Source: a virus. Taken from it: DNA of 42,984 nucleotides. The notes under the pieces are model-generated. The model saw only the letters and a list, made by a program, of their open reading frames with translations. It had not been told where the DNA came from and did no database searches. The stretch spans positions 1 to 42,984 of IMG/VR virus record IMGVR_UViG_3300032820_001953. The stretch is one strand, 5' to 3'. The number at the start of each line of letters is the position of its first letter. Positions within the stretch are counted from its first letter, which is position 1. Positions 23,858 to 31,634 of this stretch are shown in pieces. A program made the translations under genes and the position numbers.

Positions 23858-25624
23858 ATGAGTACATTATGGAGTGTTAGAACCGGTCATAATTTAGGAA
23901 CCTATCAAGAAAAGGTTCCGACTACCATCAATCTACCAACAGTTGGCACTATTGTTACTGAATTATTAGCAGGAACATTACCGGCAGGAACAAGATTAGA
24001 AAATAATACAATTACAGGTACATTTTTTGAAGTACCAAGAGATACAGAATATAAATTTGTTATAAGAGGAACAAAACTAATAATTGATAATCCAAGTGAA
24101 ACAGAAGATAGAACTTTTACTGTTAATGTCCAAGGACCAGATGTTCCATTATGGATTACCCCTGAAGGATCTTTACCTATTGGAGCAAATGCCCAATTAT
24201 TCATACTAGACAGTTCTTATGTAGATTTTCAATTACAAACTATTGATTCAGATTTAAGTACAGGTAGTACTTTAAAATATTACATTCCTAACGATGGAGG
24301 TGAGTTACCCCCAGGAATTACATTAAGCGAAGATGGAAAATTAAGTGGAATAGTAGATCCTATATTAGCATTAGACATTAATTCAAGTACAGGATTTTAT
24401 GATTCAAATAATTATTCAGTTTATCCATTTGACTTTGGTAATATAGGCGCCTATCCGGCTAGTAGTTATTATTTTGACGTTGAACAAAATTATGCATTCT
24501 TTAATCAAAATAATAAAATAAAATCTCCTAGAAAACTTAATAGATATTATGAATTTAAAGTAAATGTAACCGATGGTGATACTATTACAACTAGATTATT
24601 TCAAATATTTGTTATTGGTGATGATTTCCTAAGAGCAGATAATACTATTATGCAAGTTGGCTCTGGAATTTTTACTTCAGATGGAACATATTTAAGAGAA
24701 CCAAGATGGTTAACTCCTCGTGATATAGGTTATAAGAGAGCAAATAATTATGTAACTATTTTTCTTGATTTATATGATCCTAATACATTACCAGGAACAA
24801 TATCTTATATATTAGAACATAAAAATGATGATGATACTGATAGCAAATTACCTGAAGGTATGACCTTAGATGTTAAAACAGGAGAAATAGCTGGTCGAGT
24901 ACCTTACCAACCTACAGTTACAAAAGAATATAAATTTACTGTAACTGCATTAAGATATGACTTACAGTCAGAATTAGTTGCTGTTCCAATAAATCCATAT
25001 GAAGATCAATTACGAGGTTCAGGAGATTTAAAAATAGCAAAATTACCATTAGGAACTGCTGATGGTATAAAAGATTTAGAATCATTAAAAACTCAAACAA
25101 TAATGATTAATGGCAATGAATTTGTAGTTCAAGGAGTTAATGGTGAAAATGAAAAATATGATACATTATCTCTTGATAAAAGTTTAATTGGAGAAGAACT
25201 TCACGTTTATACAGGGATAGTGTATGAACCAGCGACTTACTTAACCAACCCTACAGAAATTACTAGAGCTAACAATGAAATTTTTGTTTATAATAGAGTA
25301 GACAAAGACAAGTACATTGGTAGAACATTAAAATTTAGCGATTCAGAAAAATATGAAATTGAAAGCATTGAAACGGTATTAGCTGAAGGGAAACCAGCAG
25401 ATCAAAATATTGCAAACGCAACTGCAATGGAAAAATTAGTTCTTAATACAAGTATTACTAGAAGTTTTGTAAACAATGAAAATATTAGTATTGGGGCATT
25501 CAAAGGAAAAACTACATTTAAACAATTTGTTGTAGGATCCACAGATACACAACCTCAAGCAACTAAAACATTTACAGTTAACATATTAGGAGAAATTGAC
25601 AGTACTATATCATGGGTGACGTAA
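23858..25624 (+). CDS. Structural protein with putative-Ig (He_PIG-like) repeats, first part
   Basis: A 588-residue protein with repeated LPxG-type Ig-like units: LPAGTRLENNTITGTFFEVP, GELPPGITLSEDGKLSGIV and KLPEGMTLDVKTGEIAGRVP, each followed by strands ending in YKFTVTA-like sequence. These beta-sandwich modules occur in phage tail and baseplate appendages and in bacterial adhesins. It ends abruptly with GEIDSTISWVT at a TAA. The reading continues smoothly in the next gene, in another frame, with TATNLGSIKANY and the same repeat type. My recollection is that marine T4-like phages carry this as one long protein, so this may be the front half of a split or frameshifted gene. Confidence 0.75.
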   Translation: MSTLWSVRTGHNLGTYQEKVPTTINLPTVGTIVTELLAGTLPAGTRLENNTITGTFFEVPRDTEYKFVIRGTKLIIDNPSETEDRTFTVNVQGPDVPLWITPEGSLPIGANAQLFILDSSYVDFQLQTIDSDLSTGSTLKYYIPNDGGELPPGITLSEDGKLSGIVDPILALDINSSTGFYDSNNYSVYPFDFGNIGAYPASSYYFDVEQNYAFFNQNNKIKSPRKLNRYYEFKVNVTDGDTITTRLFQIFVIGDDFLRADNTIMQVGSGIFTSDGTYLREPRWLTPRDIGYKRANNYVTIFLDLYDPNTLPGTISYILEHKNDDDTDSKLPEGMTLDVKTGEIAGRVPYQPTVTKEYKFTVTALRYDLQSELVAVPINPYEDQLRGSGDLKIAKLPLGTADGIKDLESLKTQTIMINGNEFVVQGVNGENEKYDTLSLDKSLIGEELHVYTGIVYEPATYLTNPTEITRANNEIFVYNRVDKDKYIGRTLKFSDSEKYEIESIETVLAEGKPADQNIANATAMEKLVLNTSITRSFVNNENISIGAFKGKTTFKQFVVGSTDTQPQATKTFTVNILGEIDSTISWVT

Positions 25625-26982
25625 CCGCAACAAATCTTGGAAGTATTAAAGCAAATTACATTAGTACTTTTAAAGTAGAAGCTACAAGTACAGTGCCAGA
25701 CGCTAAAATGAAATACTTTTTAACGTCGGGTGAATTGCCGCCTGGACTTGTTTTATCTATTAATGGTGAAATAATAGGTACTGTAAGACAATTTTCTTCA
25801 GGAAATTCAGGTGGGTTAACATTCTTTGAAGATAATTTAACTTTTGATGGTGATACTACGTCTATTGATAGAGTATTCACATTTACTATAACCGCTAGAG
25901 ATAGATATGGGTTTAGTGCTGTACCTAAAACTTTTTCAATATCTGTTATAGTCGAAGGAAGCACTTTATACAGTAATTTATATGTTCAACCTTCACTTCA
26001 GTCAACACAACGAGATGCATTTAAATCATTTATTTCAGATCCTAATATATTTAATCCTGCATCTGTTTATAGAGAAACTGATTCTACATTTGGAGTACAA
26101 AAAAAATTAAGAATGTTAATATATGCAGGAATAGAAAGAAAAACAATTGATCATTATGTTTCTGCAACTGCTTCAAATCATAAAAGAAAAAAATATAGAC
26201 TAGGTGAAATAAAAACTGCTGTAGCCAAATATCCTGGTACGCATGATATAGCCTATGAAGTAGTATATATAAATGTTATAGATCCAATGGATGACGGCTC
26301 AGGCAAAGTTCCAAAAACTGTTTTAACTCCAGAGGGACAAAAACTTTTAATAAATCATACTCAAATTGAAGTAAATGATGATTCTACAAAACTAAATGTA
26401 GGAGGTTCTTCATATACAATATTCCTTCAAAATAATGAAGCAATATCAACCCAAGCTATTGGGGAAGATTTACAAATTTATGCAAGAGCTGGTCGACTTT
26501 TCTTAGATGTAATTAATGGTACCCTTTCAGTTACATTAGTTGATGGTAGTACTGTACTAGATGTAGGAACTGTATCTATTAATAATGCAGATCCTTTTAG
26601 ATTCAGACCAAAAAATGGCGTAATAAAAGTGGATACAAATCTAATAAAAACAAATACACTTCACAACAACTTAAAATACCTTAGTAATACGTCTAATATG
26701 AGAAATACTATTAAAGGGATAGGAACTACAGCATCAGAATTTTTACCTCTTTGGATGAGAACTGCTCAAGAAGGTACAATTCAACAACTAGGGTATATAA
26801 CAGCTATTCCACTATGTTATTGTAAGACAGGTACTAGTCAAACCATAGCATCTGCTGTTAAAAATAGTAGTTTCGATTTTAGTCAATTAAACTTTGAAAT
26901 AGATAGATACATAGTAGATAATACTACAGGAAATGACACAGAACAATACGTACTCTTTCCTGATTATGACTATAACATATAA
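25612..26982 (+). CDS. Structural protein with He_PIG-like repeat, second part
   Basis: A 456-residue frame that overlaps the previous gene by 13 bases. It starts within an Ig-like unit (GSIKANYISTFKVEATSTVP, then GELPPGLVLSINGEIIGTV) and continues into a domain with KKLRMLIYAGIERKTIDHYV, NHKRKKYRLGEIKTAVAKYP and AYEVVYINVIDPMDDG. A long C-terminal part ends in EQYVLFPDYDYNI. The only purine-rich site (AGGAGA, 25588-25593) is 18 bases from the ATG, too far for normal initiation. That supports production by frameshifting or by reinitiation, or else an assembly error, over ordinary independent translation. Confidence 0.7.
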   Translation: MGDVTATNLGSIKANYISTFKVEATSTVPDAKMKYFLTSGELPPGLVLSINGEIIGTVRQFSSGNSGGLTFFEDNLTFDGDTTSIDRVFTFTITARDRYGFSAVPKTFSISVIVEGSTLYSNLYVQPSLQSTQRDAFKSFISDPNIFNPASVYRETDSTFGVQKKLRMLIYAGIERKTIDHYVSATASNHKRKKYRLGEIKTAVAKYPGTHDIAYEVVYINVIDPMDDGSGKVPKTVLTPEGQKLLINHTQIEVNDDSTKLNVGGSSYTIFLQNNEAISTQAIGEDLQIYARAGRLFLDVINGTLSVTLVDGSTVLDVGTVSINNADPFRFRPKNGVIKVDTNLIKTNTLHNNLKYLSNTSNMRNTIKGIGTTASEFLPLWMRTAQEGTIQQLGYITAIPLCYCKTGTSQTIASAVKNSSFDFSQLNFEIDRYIVDNTTGNDTEQYVLFPDYDYNI

Positions 26983-26990
26983 GATAAATA
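26983..26990 (+). promoter_or_regulatory. T4-type late promoter (GATAAATA)
   Basis: GATAAATA begins on the base right after the preceding stop codon. The predicted start near 26996 gives a leader of about 12 bases, with TAGGAT as the ribosome site for ATG 27008. Confidence 0.7.
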
Positions 26991-27007
26991 ATATTAGGAT
27001 ATAAAAT

Positions 27008-27565
27008 ATGGCAAGTAATATAGACACAACTAGCATAGATGCAACATTTCCAGTAGCTGGACAAGACAATAACAGCCAAGGATTTAGAGACAATTTCAAC
27101 GTTTCTAAGAACAATTTCACGGCGGCTAAATCAGAAATTGAAACTTTACAAACTAATACTGCAAAATTAAATGCATCAAACAACTTTGCAGGTAATGAAG
27201 TTAGTGGTGCTACATTTAAAGGCAATTATACAAAACATTTTGATGGTGGTAGTGTATCTGCCGGACAAAATGTAAGTATGTCTAGTGGTAATTTTCAAAC
27301 TTTTTCAATTAGTGCCGATCTTACATTAACATTAGCAGATTGGTCTACTCAAGAAGATGTTTCACAAAGTTTAATAGTTCAAGTAGTAAGTGATGGTTCA
27401 TCTCGTGCATTAACATGGGCCGCTGATGGCGGAAGTATAAAAGGTGAAACAAATTTTACCTCTACAACAGCTATTACTAGTGCAGGAGATCCTTTTATCT
27501 TTGAATTCTGGACATATGATAATGGTACAACTGTATTTGCTAGAAATCTTGGCGAATTTAGTTAA
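27008..27565 (+). CDS. Virion structural protein with divergent adaptor (185 aa)
   Basis: The N-terminus (ATFPVAGQDNNSQGFRDNFN, VSKNNFTAAKSEIETLQT) is a diverged copy of the adaptor module seen in the larger fibre genes. A beta-sandwich-like body follows: KHFDGGSVSAGQNVSMSSGN, then LTLADW, TWAADGGSIKG and ARNLGEFS at the end. The layout is familiar from small structural proteins of marine T4-like phages that sit at tail or fibre junctions. It has its own late promoter. Confidence 0.72.
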   Translation: MASNIDTTSIDATFPVAGQDNNSQGFRDNFNVSKNNFTAAKSEIETLQTNTAKLNASNNFAGNEVSGATFKGNYTKHFDGGSVSAGQNVSMSSGNFQTFSISADLTLTLADWSTQEDVSQSLIVQVVSDGSSRALTWAADGGSIKGETNFTSTTAITSAGDPFIFEFWTYDNGTTVFARNLGEFS

Positions 27566-27577
27566 TATGAATAATTT

Positions 27578-27823
27578 ATGCCAGATAATAACATCCATCC
27601 ATTAAACAACGACTTATCAAAACTTTCTATAGCACAAATAGAACAAAAATTAAGTGAATTAAGAACAAAATATTTTAGAGCTAAAAATCCTCAACTTCGA
27701 CAACAATTAAATTTCTTTATAATAGATTTTAATGAAGAATTAAAGACTAGAGTAGCCAAAGAACAAGCAAAATTGGCTAAGGAGTCTGGAAAAGATCTTG
27801 ACAATCTCATCAATATAGATTAA
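27578..27823 (+). CDS. Small coiled-coil protein (81 aa)
   Basis: An all-helical, highly charged protein. Helix 1 covers SKLSIAQIEQKLSELRTKYF. Helix 2 covers NPQLRQQLNFFIIDFNEELK, continuing into KTRVAKEQAKLAKE. It has no membrane segment or catalytic motif. I recall short proteins of this kind beside structural genes in marine T4-like phages. It may be an assembly chaperone or a fibre accessory protein. It follows the structural gene after 12 bases and has no promoter of its own. Confidence 0.6.
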   Translation: MPDNNIHPLNNDLSKLSIAQIEQKLSELRTKYFRAKNPQLRQQLNFFIIDFNEELKTRVAKEQAKLAKESGKDLDNLINID

Positions 27824-27832
27824 AATATATAA

Positions 27833-28354
27833 ATGCAAATAGATTCTTTAGGATTACCAAAATATGGTACGGATGATTTAATGGACCTTATCTATAAAGG
27901 TCAAGAAGACTTATTGTTTAATGTATTATCTGATGTTAATGAAGAAACAGAAAAATTTAATAAAGCTGTAGACTTAACAGGTGCAGGACAACATCTTAAA
28001 TTTTATAAATCACTAGATATAGATTTAAAATCATTTGATAAACTTTTACAAAATGAATGGTTTATGCCTAATAGCTATAAAAGTTTTGATATAGAAAAAT
28101 ACATTCGTAACGTATGTCCAAATAATCAAAATAGTATAAAAAGAGTAGAAGATGAGTTAAAAGCATTTAAAGAAATGGGTTATACAAATTTATTAAGATT
28201 TTTACACTATCTTGTAAATTTCATGAAAGAAAACAATGTAATATGGGGTGTAGGACGAGGAAGTTCAGTAGCAAGTTATGTATTATACTTGCTAGGTGTC
28301 CATAAAATAGATTCATTAAAATATAATCTAAATTGGCGTGAGTTCCTTCGATAA
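27833..28354 (+). CDS. DnaE/PolC-like fragment: stand-alone GRGS segment of a C-family polymerase
   Basis: The last ~45 residues (VIWGVGRGSSVASYVLYLLG, then VHKIDSLKYNLNWREFL) closely follow the nucleotide-binding GRGSxxxS segment of bacterial DNA polymerase III alpha subunits, including the following x-ID-L-x-Y-x-L pattern. In DnaE the catalytic PDFDxDF aspartates come right after this point, but this protein stops instead (173 residues, TAA at 28352-28354). It therefore cannot be a polymerase. The first ~125 residues are helical with no clear match. It may bind nucleotide or host polymerase parts, or be a relic. A late promoter is built on its stop codon. Confidence 0.65.
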   Translation: MQIDSLGLPKYGTDDLMDLIYKGQEDLLFNVLSDVNEETEKFNKAVDLTGAGQHLKFYKSLDIDLKSFDKLLQNEWFMPNSYKSFDIEKYIRNVCPNNQNSIKRVEDELKAFKEMGYTNLLRFLHYLVNFMKENNVIWGVGRGSSVASYVLYLLGVHKIDSLKYNLNWREFLR

Positions 28355-28357
28355 ATA
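28350..28357 (+). promoter_or_regulatory. T4-type late promoter (GATAAATA) on a stop codon
   Basis: The box includes the TAA stop of the DnaE-like gene (28352-28354). The predicted start near 28363 leaves a leader of about 22 bases with AGGAGA ahead of ATG 28385. Confidence 0.7.
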
Positions 28358-28384
28358 TATACATAATAATACTAGGAGAATAAA

Positions 28385-28744
28385 ATGGCAGTAAAGCAAA
28401 CAGGACAAAAAGTTTACCGTACAATGCAGGGAAAACCGGTTGATATGGATCTGTTAAGAAAAAGATATGAATTAACCCCAGCAGTAGGTAATGCTAAAGT
28501 TAATGCTAGAGGTGACGAATTGGGTGCCGGTGGCAAAATTATTCGTAAAAGAGAAGAAGTTTTAGCAGATTACTATAGAGATCATCCTAAAGCTGTTCCA
28601 GACGTTAAAATAGCTGAAGCAACACAACCAAAAACAAAAAAAGCCGAAGTAAAAGTCGAAGTAAAAGCCGAAGAACCAAAAACTGAAGCTAAAAAAGAAA
28701 ATGAATGGGTTGAAGATGCAGACGGTAATTTTGTTAAAAAATAA
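28385..28744 (+). CDS. Conserved marine T4-like phage protein, Lys/Glu-rich tail
   Basis: A 119-residue protein. The N-terminal half (VYRTMQGKPVDMDLLRKRYE, then PAVGNAKVNARGDELGAGGK) is a pattern I recognise as highly conserved in marine T4-like phages, with no known function. The C-terminal half is low-complexity, with alternating Lys-Ala-Glu-Val (KAEVKVEVKAEEPKTEAKKE), ending EDADGNFVKK. It has a late promoter and a strong ribosome site (AGGAGA), which points to an abundant late protein, perhaps a head-associated or scaffold-like one. Confidence 0.65.
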   Translation: MAVKQTGQKVYRTMQGKPVDMDLLRKRYELTPAVGNAKVNARGDELGAGGKIIRKREEVLADYYRDHPKAVPDVKIAEATQPKTKKAEVKVEVKAEEPKTEAKKENEWVEDADGNFVKK

Positions 28745-28760
28745 AGATTAAAATACTCTA

Positions 28761-29159
28761 ATGTTCGAACGCCAGAACAATCTTAAAATCTATAAAGGCA
28801 AAATAACACCTATCCATGACAGAGTTTTAGTTTCTGACATGGATTTCGGGGATCAAAAAACCAAAGGTGGACTTATTATTGCAAGTGACGACGGACATAC
28901 TCGAGGTATCAAACCTAGATGGTGTAAAGTAGTTTCTAAAGGTCACAAAAATAAAGACACATACAAAGAAGGAGACTGGATCTTAGTCGAACACGGACGA
29001 TGGTCAAGGGGTCTCCATTTTGAAAGTAAAAACGGAAAAGTCAAAGTTCTTCGAATTGTTGAAGCCAAAGCAGTAATGATGACTGGCAATTATAAACCAA
29101 AAGATTGGTACCAAGCCAGATTAAAATATAGCCCTGCCGGCGAACTCCTAGAAAAATAA
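28761..29159 (+). CDS. GroES-like co-chaperonin (T4 gp31 analogue)
   Basis: A 132-residue GroES-fold protein: TPIHDRVLVSDMDFGDQKTK, then GGLIIASDDGHTRGIKPRWCKV, GDWILVEHGRWSRGLHFES and KVKVLRIVEAKAVMM. The segment DMDFGDQKTKGGLIIASDD is in the position of the mobile loop that contacts GroEL. In T4, gp31 replaces GroES so the host GroEL chamber can fold the major capsid protein; the same role is expected here. A weak -10-like TAAAAT lies 6 bases before the ATG, but no matching -35 box is visible. The gene may also be read through from the one upstream. Confidence 0.85.
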   Translation: MFERQNNLKIYKGKITPIHDRVLVSDMDFGDQKTKGGLIIASDDGHTRGIKPRWCKVVSKGHKNKDTYKEGDWILVEHGRWSRGLHFESKNGKVKVLRIVEAKAVMMTGNYKPKDWYQARLKYSPAGELLEK

Positions 29160-29163
29160 TTAC

Positions 29164-29192
29164 TTGACTGTAGACATTCTTTATCATATACT
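29164..29192 (+). promoter_or_regulatory. Sigma-70 promoter, predicted leaderless
   Basis: TTGACT at 29164-29169, a 17-base spacer and TATACT at 29187-29192. The ATG of a 56-codon gene begins at 29199, exactly where transcription should start, with no ribosome site. It would also supply the clamp loader, PurF and ThyX genes with early transcription. Confidence 0.75.
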
Positions 29193-29198
29193 ACATAT

Positions 29199-29369
29199 AT
29201 GAGATTACCAGAGCCAAAAAATTCCGGAATTAACACAACAGGGTTAACAGGTATAGTATTAATGACTCTCCATTTAACTGGTGTAATTACTGGTTGGTAT
29301 TGGATTGTGTTATATGTTATACTAATACTATCTGGAATAGGACAAGAATACAAAAAGACGATATATTAA
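29199..29369 (+). CDS. Small membrane protein (56 aa), leaderless
   Basis: ATG 29199 opens a 56-codon frame to TAA 29367-29369, directly against the clamp-loader ATG. The product has a short polar start (MRLPEPKNSGIN) and two hydrophobic helices (GLTGIVLMTLHLTGVITGWY and WIVLYVILILSGIG), ending in EYKKTIY. Its ATG coincides with the predicted transcription start. The promoter, the full occupancy of the gap and the composition all support a real gene. Its function is unknown; it may be an early membrane protein. Confidence 0.65.
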   Translation: MRLPEPKNSGINTTGLTGIVLMTLHLTGVITGWYWIVLYVILILSGIGQEYKKTIY

Positions 29370-30284
29370 ATGCAAGAGTTATGGGTAGAAAAGTATAGAC
29401 CTAAAACTGTTGATCAATATGTTTTTAGAGATGATCATCAGAGGAAACAGGTCCACCAATGGTTGAAAGAAAAGACAATTCCACATCTTTTATTTTCAGG
29501 CACAGCAGGTATAGGTAAAACTACACTTGCAAAAGTTCTTTTAAATGAATTACAAGTTAATGATCTTGATGTAATAGAAATAAATGCAAGTAGAACAAAT
29601 TCTGTTGACGAAGTAAGAACGAGAATCATTAATTTTGTACAAATGATTCCGTTTGGTGAGTTTAAAGTAGTATTACTAGACGAAGCAGACTATCTAAGTC
29701 CAAATGCACAGGCGGCGTTACGTGGTGTAATGGAAGAATACCACACAACATCAAGATTTATATTAACTTGCAACTATCCTAATAGAGTTATACCAGCACT
29801 TCACAGCAGATGTCAAGGTTTTCATATAGAAAGAATTGATCAAACAGAATTTACAGCAAGGGTGGCAGAAATTTTAATGCAAGAAGGTGTTACACCCGAT
29901 CTTAACACATTAGACACTTATGTAAAAGCAACTTATCCTGATTTAAGAAAATGTATTAATACTGTACAAATGAATACGCAAGAAGGACAGTTAATTGAAC
30001 CACAAAAAGCAGATACAGGTGATTTAGATTACAAATTACAAATGGTTGAACTGTTTAAAGCAGGAAAAATAACAGAAGCAAGAAAATTAGTATGTAGTCA
30101 AGCAAGGCCAGACGAAATAGAAGACATATATAAGTGGTTATACGACAATATTAGTTTATTTGGGGACGAACAAAAACAAGAAAAAGCAATATTAATTATT
30201 AAACAAGGATTAGTGGATCATTCATTTGTTGCAGATCCCGAAATTAATTTATCTGCAACTATGATTAAGTTACAAAATCTCTAA
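29370..30284 (+). CDS. Sliding-clamp loader ATPase subunit (T4 gp44 / RFC-small type)
   Basis: A 304-residue AAA+ protein of the RFC-small / gp44 type. It opens with WVEKYRPKTVDQYVF. Walker A is GTAGIGKTTLAK (residues ~44-55), Walker B is VVLLDEADYLSPNAQAALRG and the SRC arginine-finger motif is LHSRCQGF. A C-terminal helical collar follows. With gp62 it opens the gp45-type clamp and loads it on primed DNA for the replicative polymerase. Its partner is not in this window. It is preceded with no gap by the small leaderless gene and followed with no gap by PurF, so all three are in one operon. Confidence 0.92.
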   Translation: MQELWVEKYRPKTVDQYVFRDDHQRKQVHQWLKEKTIPHLLFSGTAGIGKTTLAKVLLNELQVNDLDVIEINASRTNSVDEVRTRIINFVQMIPFGEFKVVLLDEADYLSPNAQAALRGVMEEYHTTSRFILTCNYPNRVIPALHSRCQGFHIERIDQTEFTARVAEILMQEGVTPDLNTLDTYVKATYPDLRKCINTVQMNTQEGQLIEPQKADTGDLDYKLQMVELFKAGKITEARKLVCSQARPDEIEDIYKWLYDNISLFGDEQKQEKAILIIKQGLVDHSFVADPEINLSATMIKLQNL

Positions 30285-31634
30285 ATGTGCGGAATAGTTG
30301 GAATATATAATGTTCCAGAGGCTTCTAAAATTGCAGTACTCGGAATTCATGCTTTGCAACACCGAGGACAAGAAGGAGCTGGTATTATTTCATACGATAA
30401 TGACTTTCATTTTCAAAATTCTTACGGTTTAGTTGATCATATTTTTAGTAAAAACAGAATTATAGAAAATCTACCAGGTAATATGGCAATAGGCCACGTT
30501 AGATACAGTACTACTGGTGGTACAGGTAAAAATAATGTTCAACCTTTATTTTATAATTTAGACTTTGGTGGTTTTGCTATTTCTCATAACGGAGATTTTA
30601 CTGATTCAGTATATTGGCGAGACAAATTAAGAAAAGATGGTGCAATATTTCAAACATCTACCGATACAGAAATTATTCCACATTTATTGGCCCGTACAAA
30701 AGGAACAGATCCTATTAATCGTTTACTTAAGGTATTAAATCAAGTAAATGGTGCATTTAGTATAGTGGCTTTGCTTAATAACAAGTTAATTGTTGCACGA
30801 GATACTCATGGCTTTCGTCCATTAGTTATAGGTCGTTATAAACAAGGTTATGCAGTAGCATCTGAGAGCTGTTCTCTTGATTTAATTGGTGCAACAAATA
30901 TTAAAGACGTTGACCCCGGAGAAGTACTTGTATTTGAAGATGAAAAAAAGAAAATTTATCATTTAGACAATAAAATTACAAAAAATTTTTGTATATTTGA
31001 ACACGTATATTTTTCTAGACCTGATTCTATTATAGATGACCAATTAGTATATGACGTTCGTAAAAGAATAGGTGAACAATTAGCAAAAGAAACTTATATT
31101 GACTCTGATATGGTTGTTCCTGTACCTGATTCAGGTTTAATATCTGCACTTGGATATGCTAAACAATCAAAAATTCCTTTTGAATTTGGACTTACGCGAA
31201 GTCACTACGTAGGAAGAACATTTATTCAACCCACTCAAACAATACGAGACTTAGGTGTAAAATTAAAACATAGTGCTATGCGATTATTTGAAGATAAAAC
31301 AGTTACCGTTATTGATGATTCTATTGTTCGAGGAACTACAGCAAAAAAAATTATAAAAATGATAAGAAAAGCAGGTGCTAAAAAAATTCATATGCGTATT
31401 GCATCTCCACCGGTTACTGGTCCATGTTGGTATGGTATAGATACACCAAATAGACAAGAACTTATAGCTGGAACCAGTAGTGAAAAAGAAATTAAAGAAT
31501 TTATAACGGCTGATTCACTAAAATACATATCAGTAGAAGGATTACATAAAGCAGTAAAAGGTAAAGGTTACTGTGATGCTTGTTTTAGTGGCAAATATCC
31601 TATTAATAAAAGGACTGAATTACATGAACGTTAA
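30285..31634 (+). CDS. purF: Amidophosphoribosyltransferase (PurF)
   Basis: A 449-residue enzyme of the first step of purine synthesis: PRPP plus glutamine gives phosphoribosylamine. The N-terminal nucleophile Cys2 is in MCGIVGIYN, followed by HALQHRGQEGAGI and GHVRYSTTGG of the glutaminase domain. The phosphoribosyltransferase domain has the PRPP loop VTVIDDSIVRGTTAKKI. Length is close to bacterial PurF. Cys2 has to be exposed by removing formyl-Met, and this phage also encodes a peptide deformylase. It is in one unit with the clamp loader and ThyX, so it probably raises nucleotide supply for phage DNA. Confidence 0.93.
   Translation: MCGIVGIYNVPEASKIAVLGIHALQHRGQEGAGIISYDNDFHFQNSYGLVDHIFSKNRIIENLPGNMAIGHVRYSTTGGTGKNNVQPLFYNLDFGGFAISHNGDFTDSVYWRDKLRKDGAIFQTSTDTEIIPHLLARTKGTDPINRLLKVLNQVNGAFSIVALLNNKLIVARDTHGFRPLVIGRYKQGYAVASESCSLDLIGATNIKDVDPGEVLVFEDEKKKIYHLDNKITKNFCIFEHVYFSRPDSIIDDQLVYDVRKRIGEQLAKETYIDSDMVVPVPDSGLISALGYAKQSKIPFEFGLTRSHYVGRTFIQPTQTIRDLGVKLKHSAMRLFEDKTVTVIDDSIVRGTTAKKIIKMIRKAGAKKIHMRIASPPVTGPCWYGIDTPNRQELIAGTSSEKEIKEFITADSLKYISVEGLHKAVKGKGYCDACFSGKYPINKRTELHER

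Noticed and set aside
28731-28763. Possible fourth leaderless sigma-70 promoter (TAAAAT 6 bases before the gp31-like ATG)
   Set aside because: The -10 spacing fits, but no -35 box is present at 16-18 bases, so it is too weak to count.
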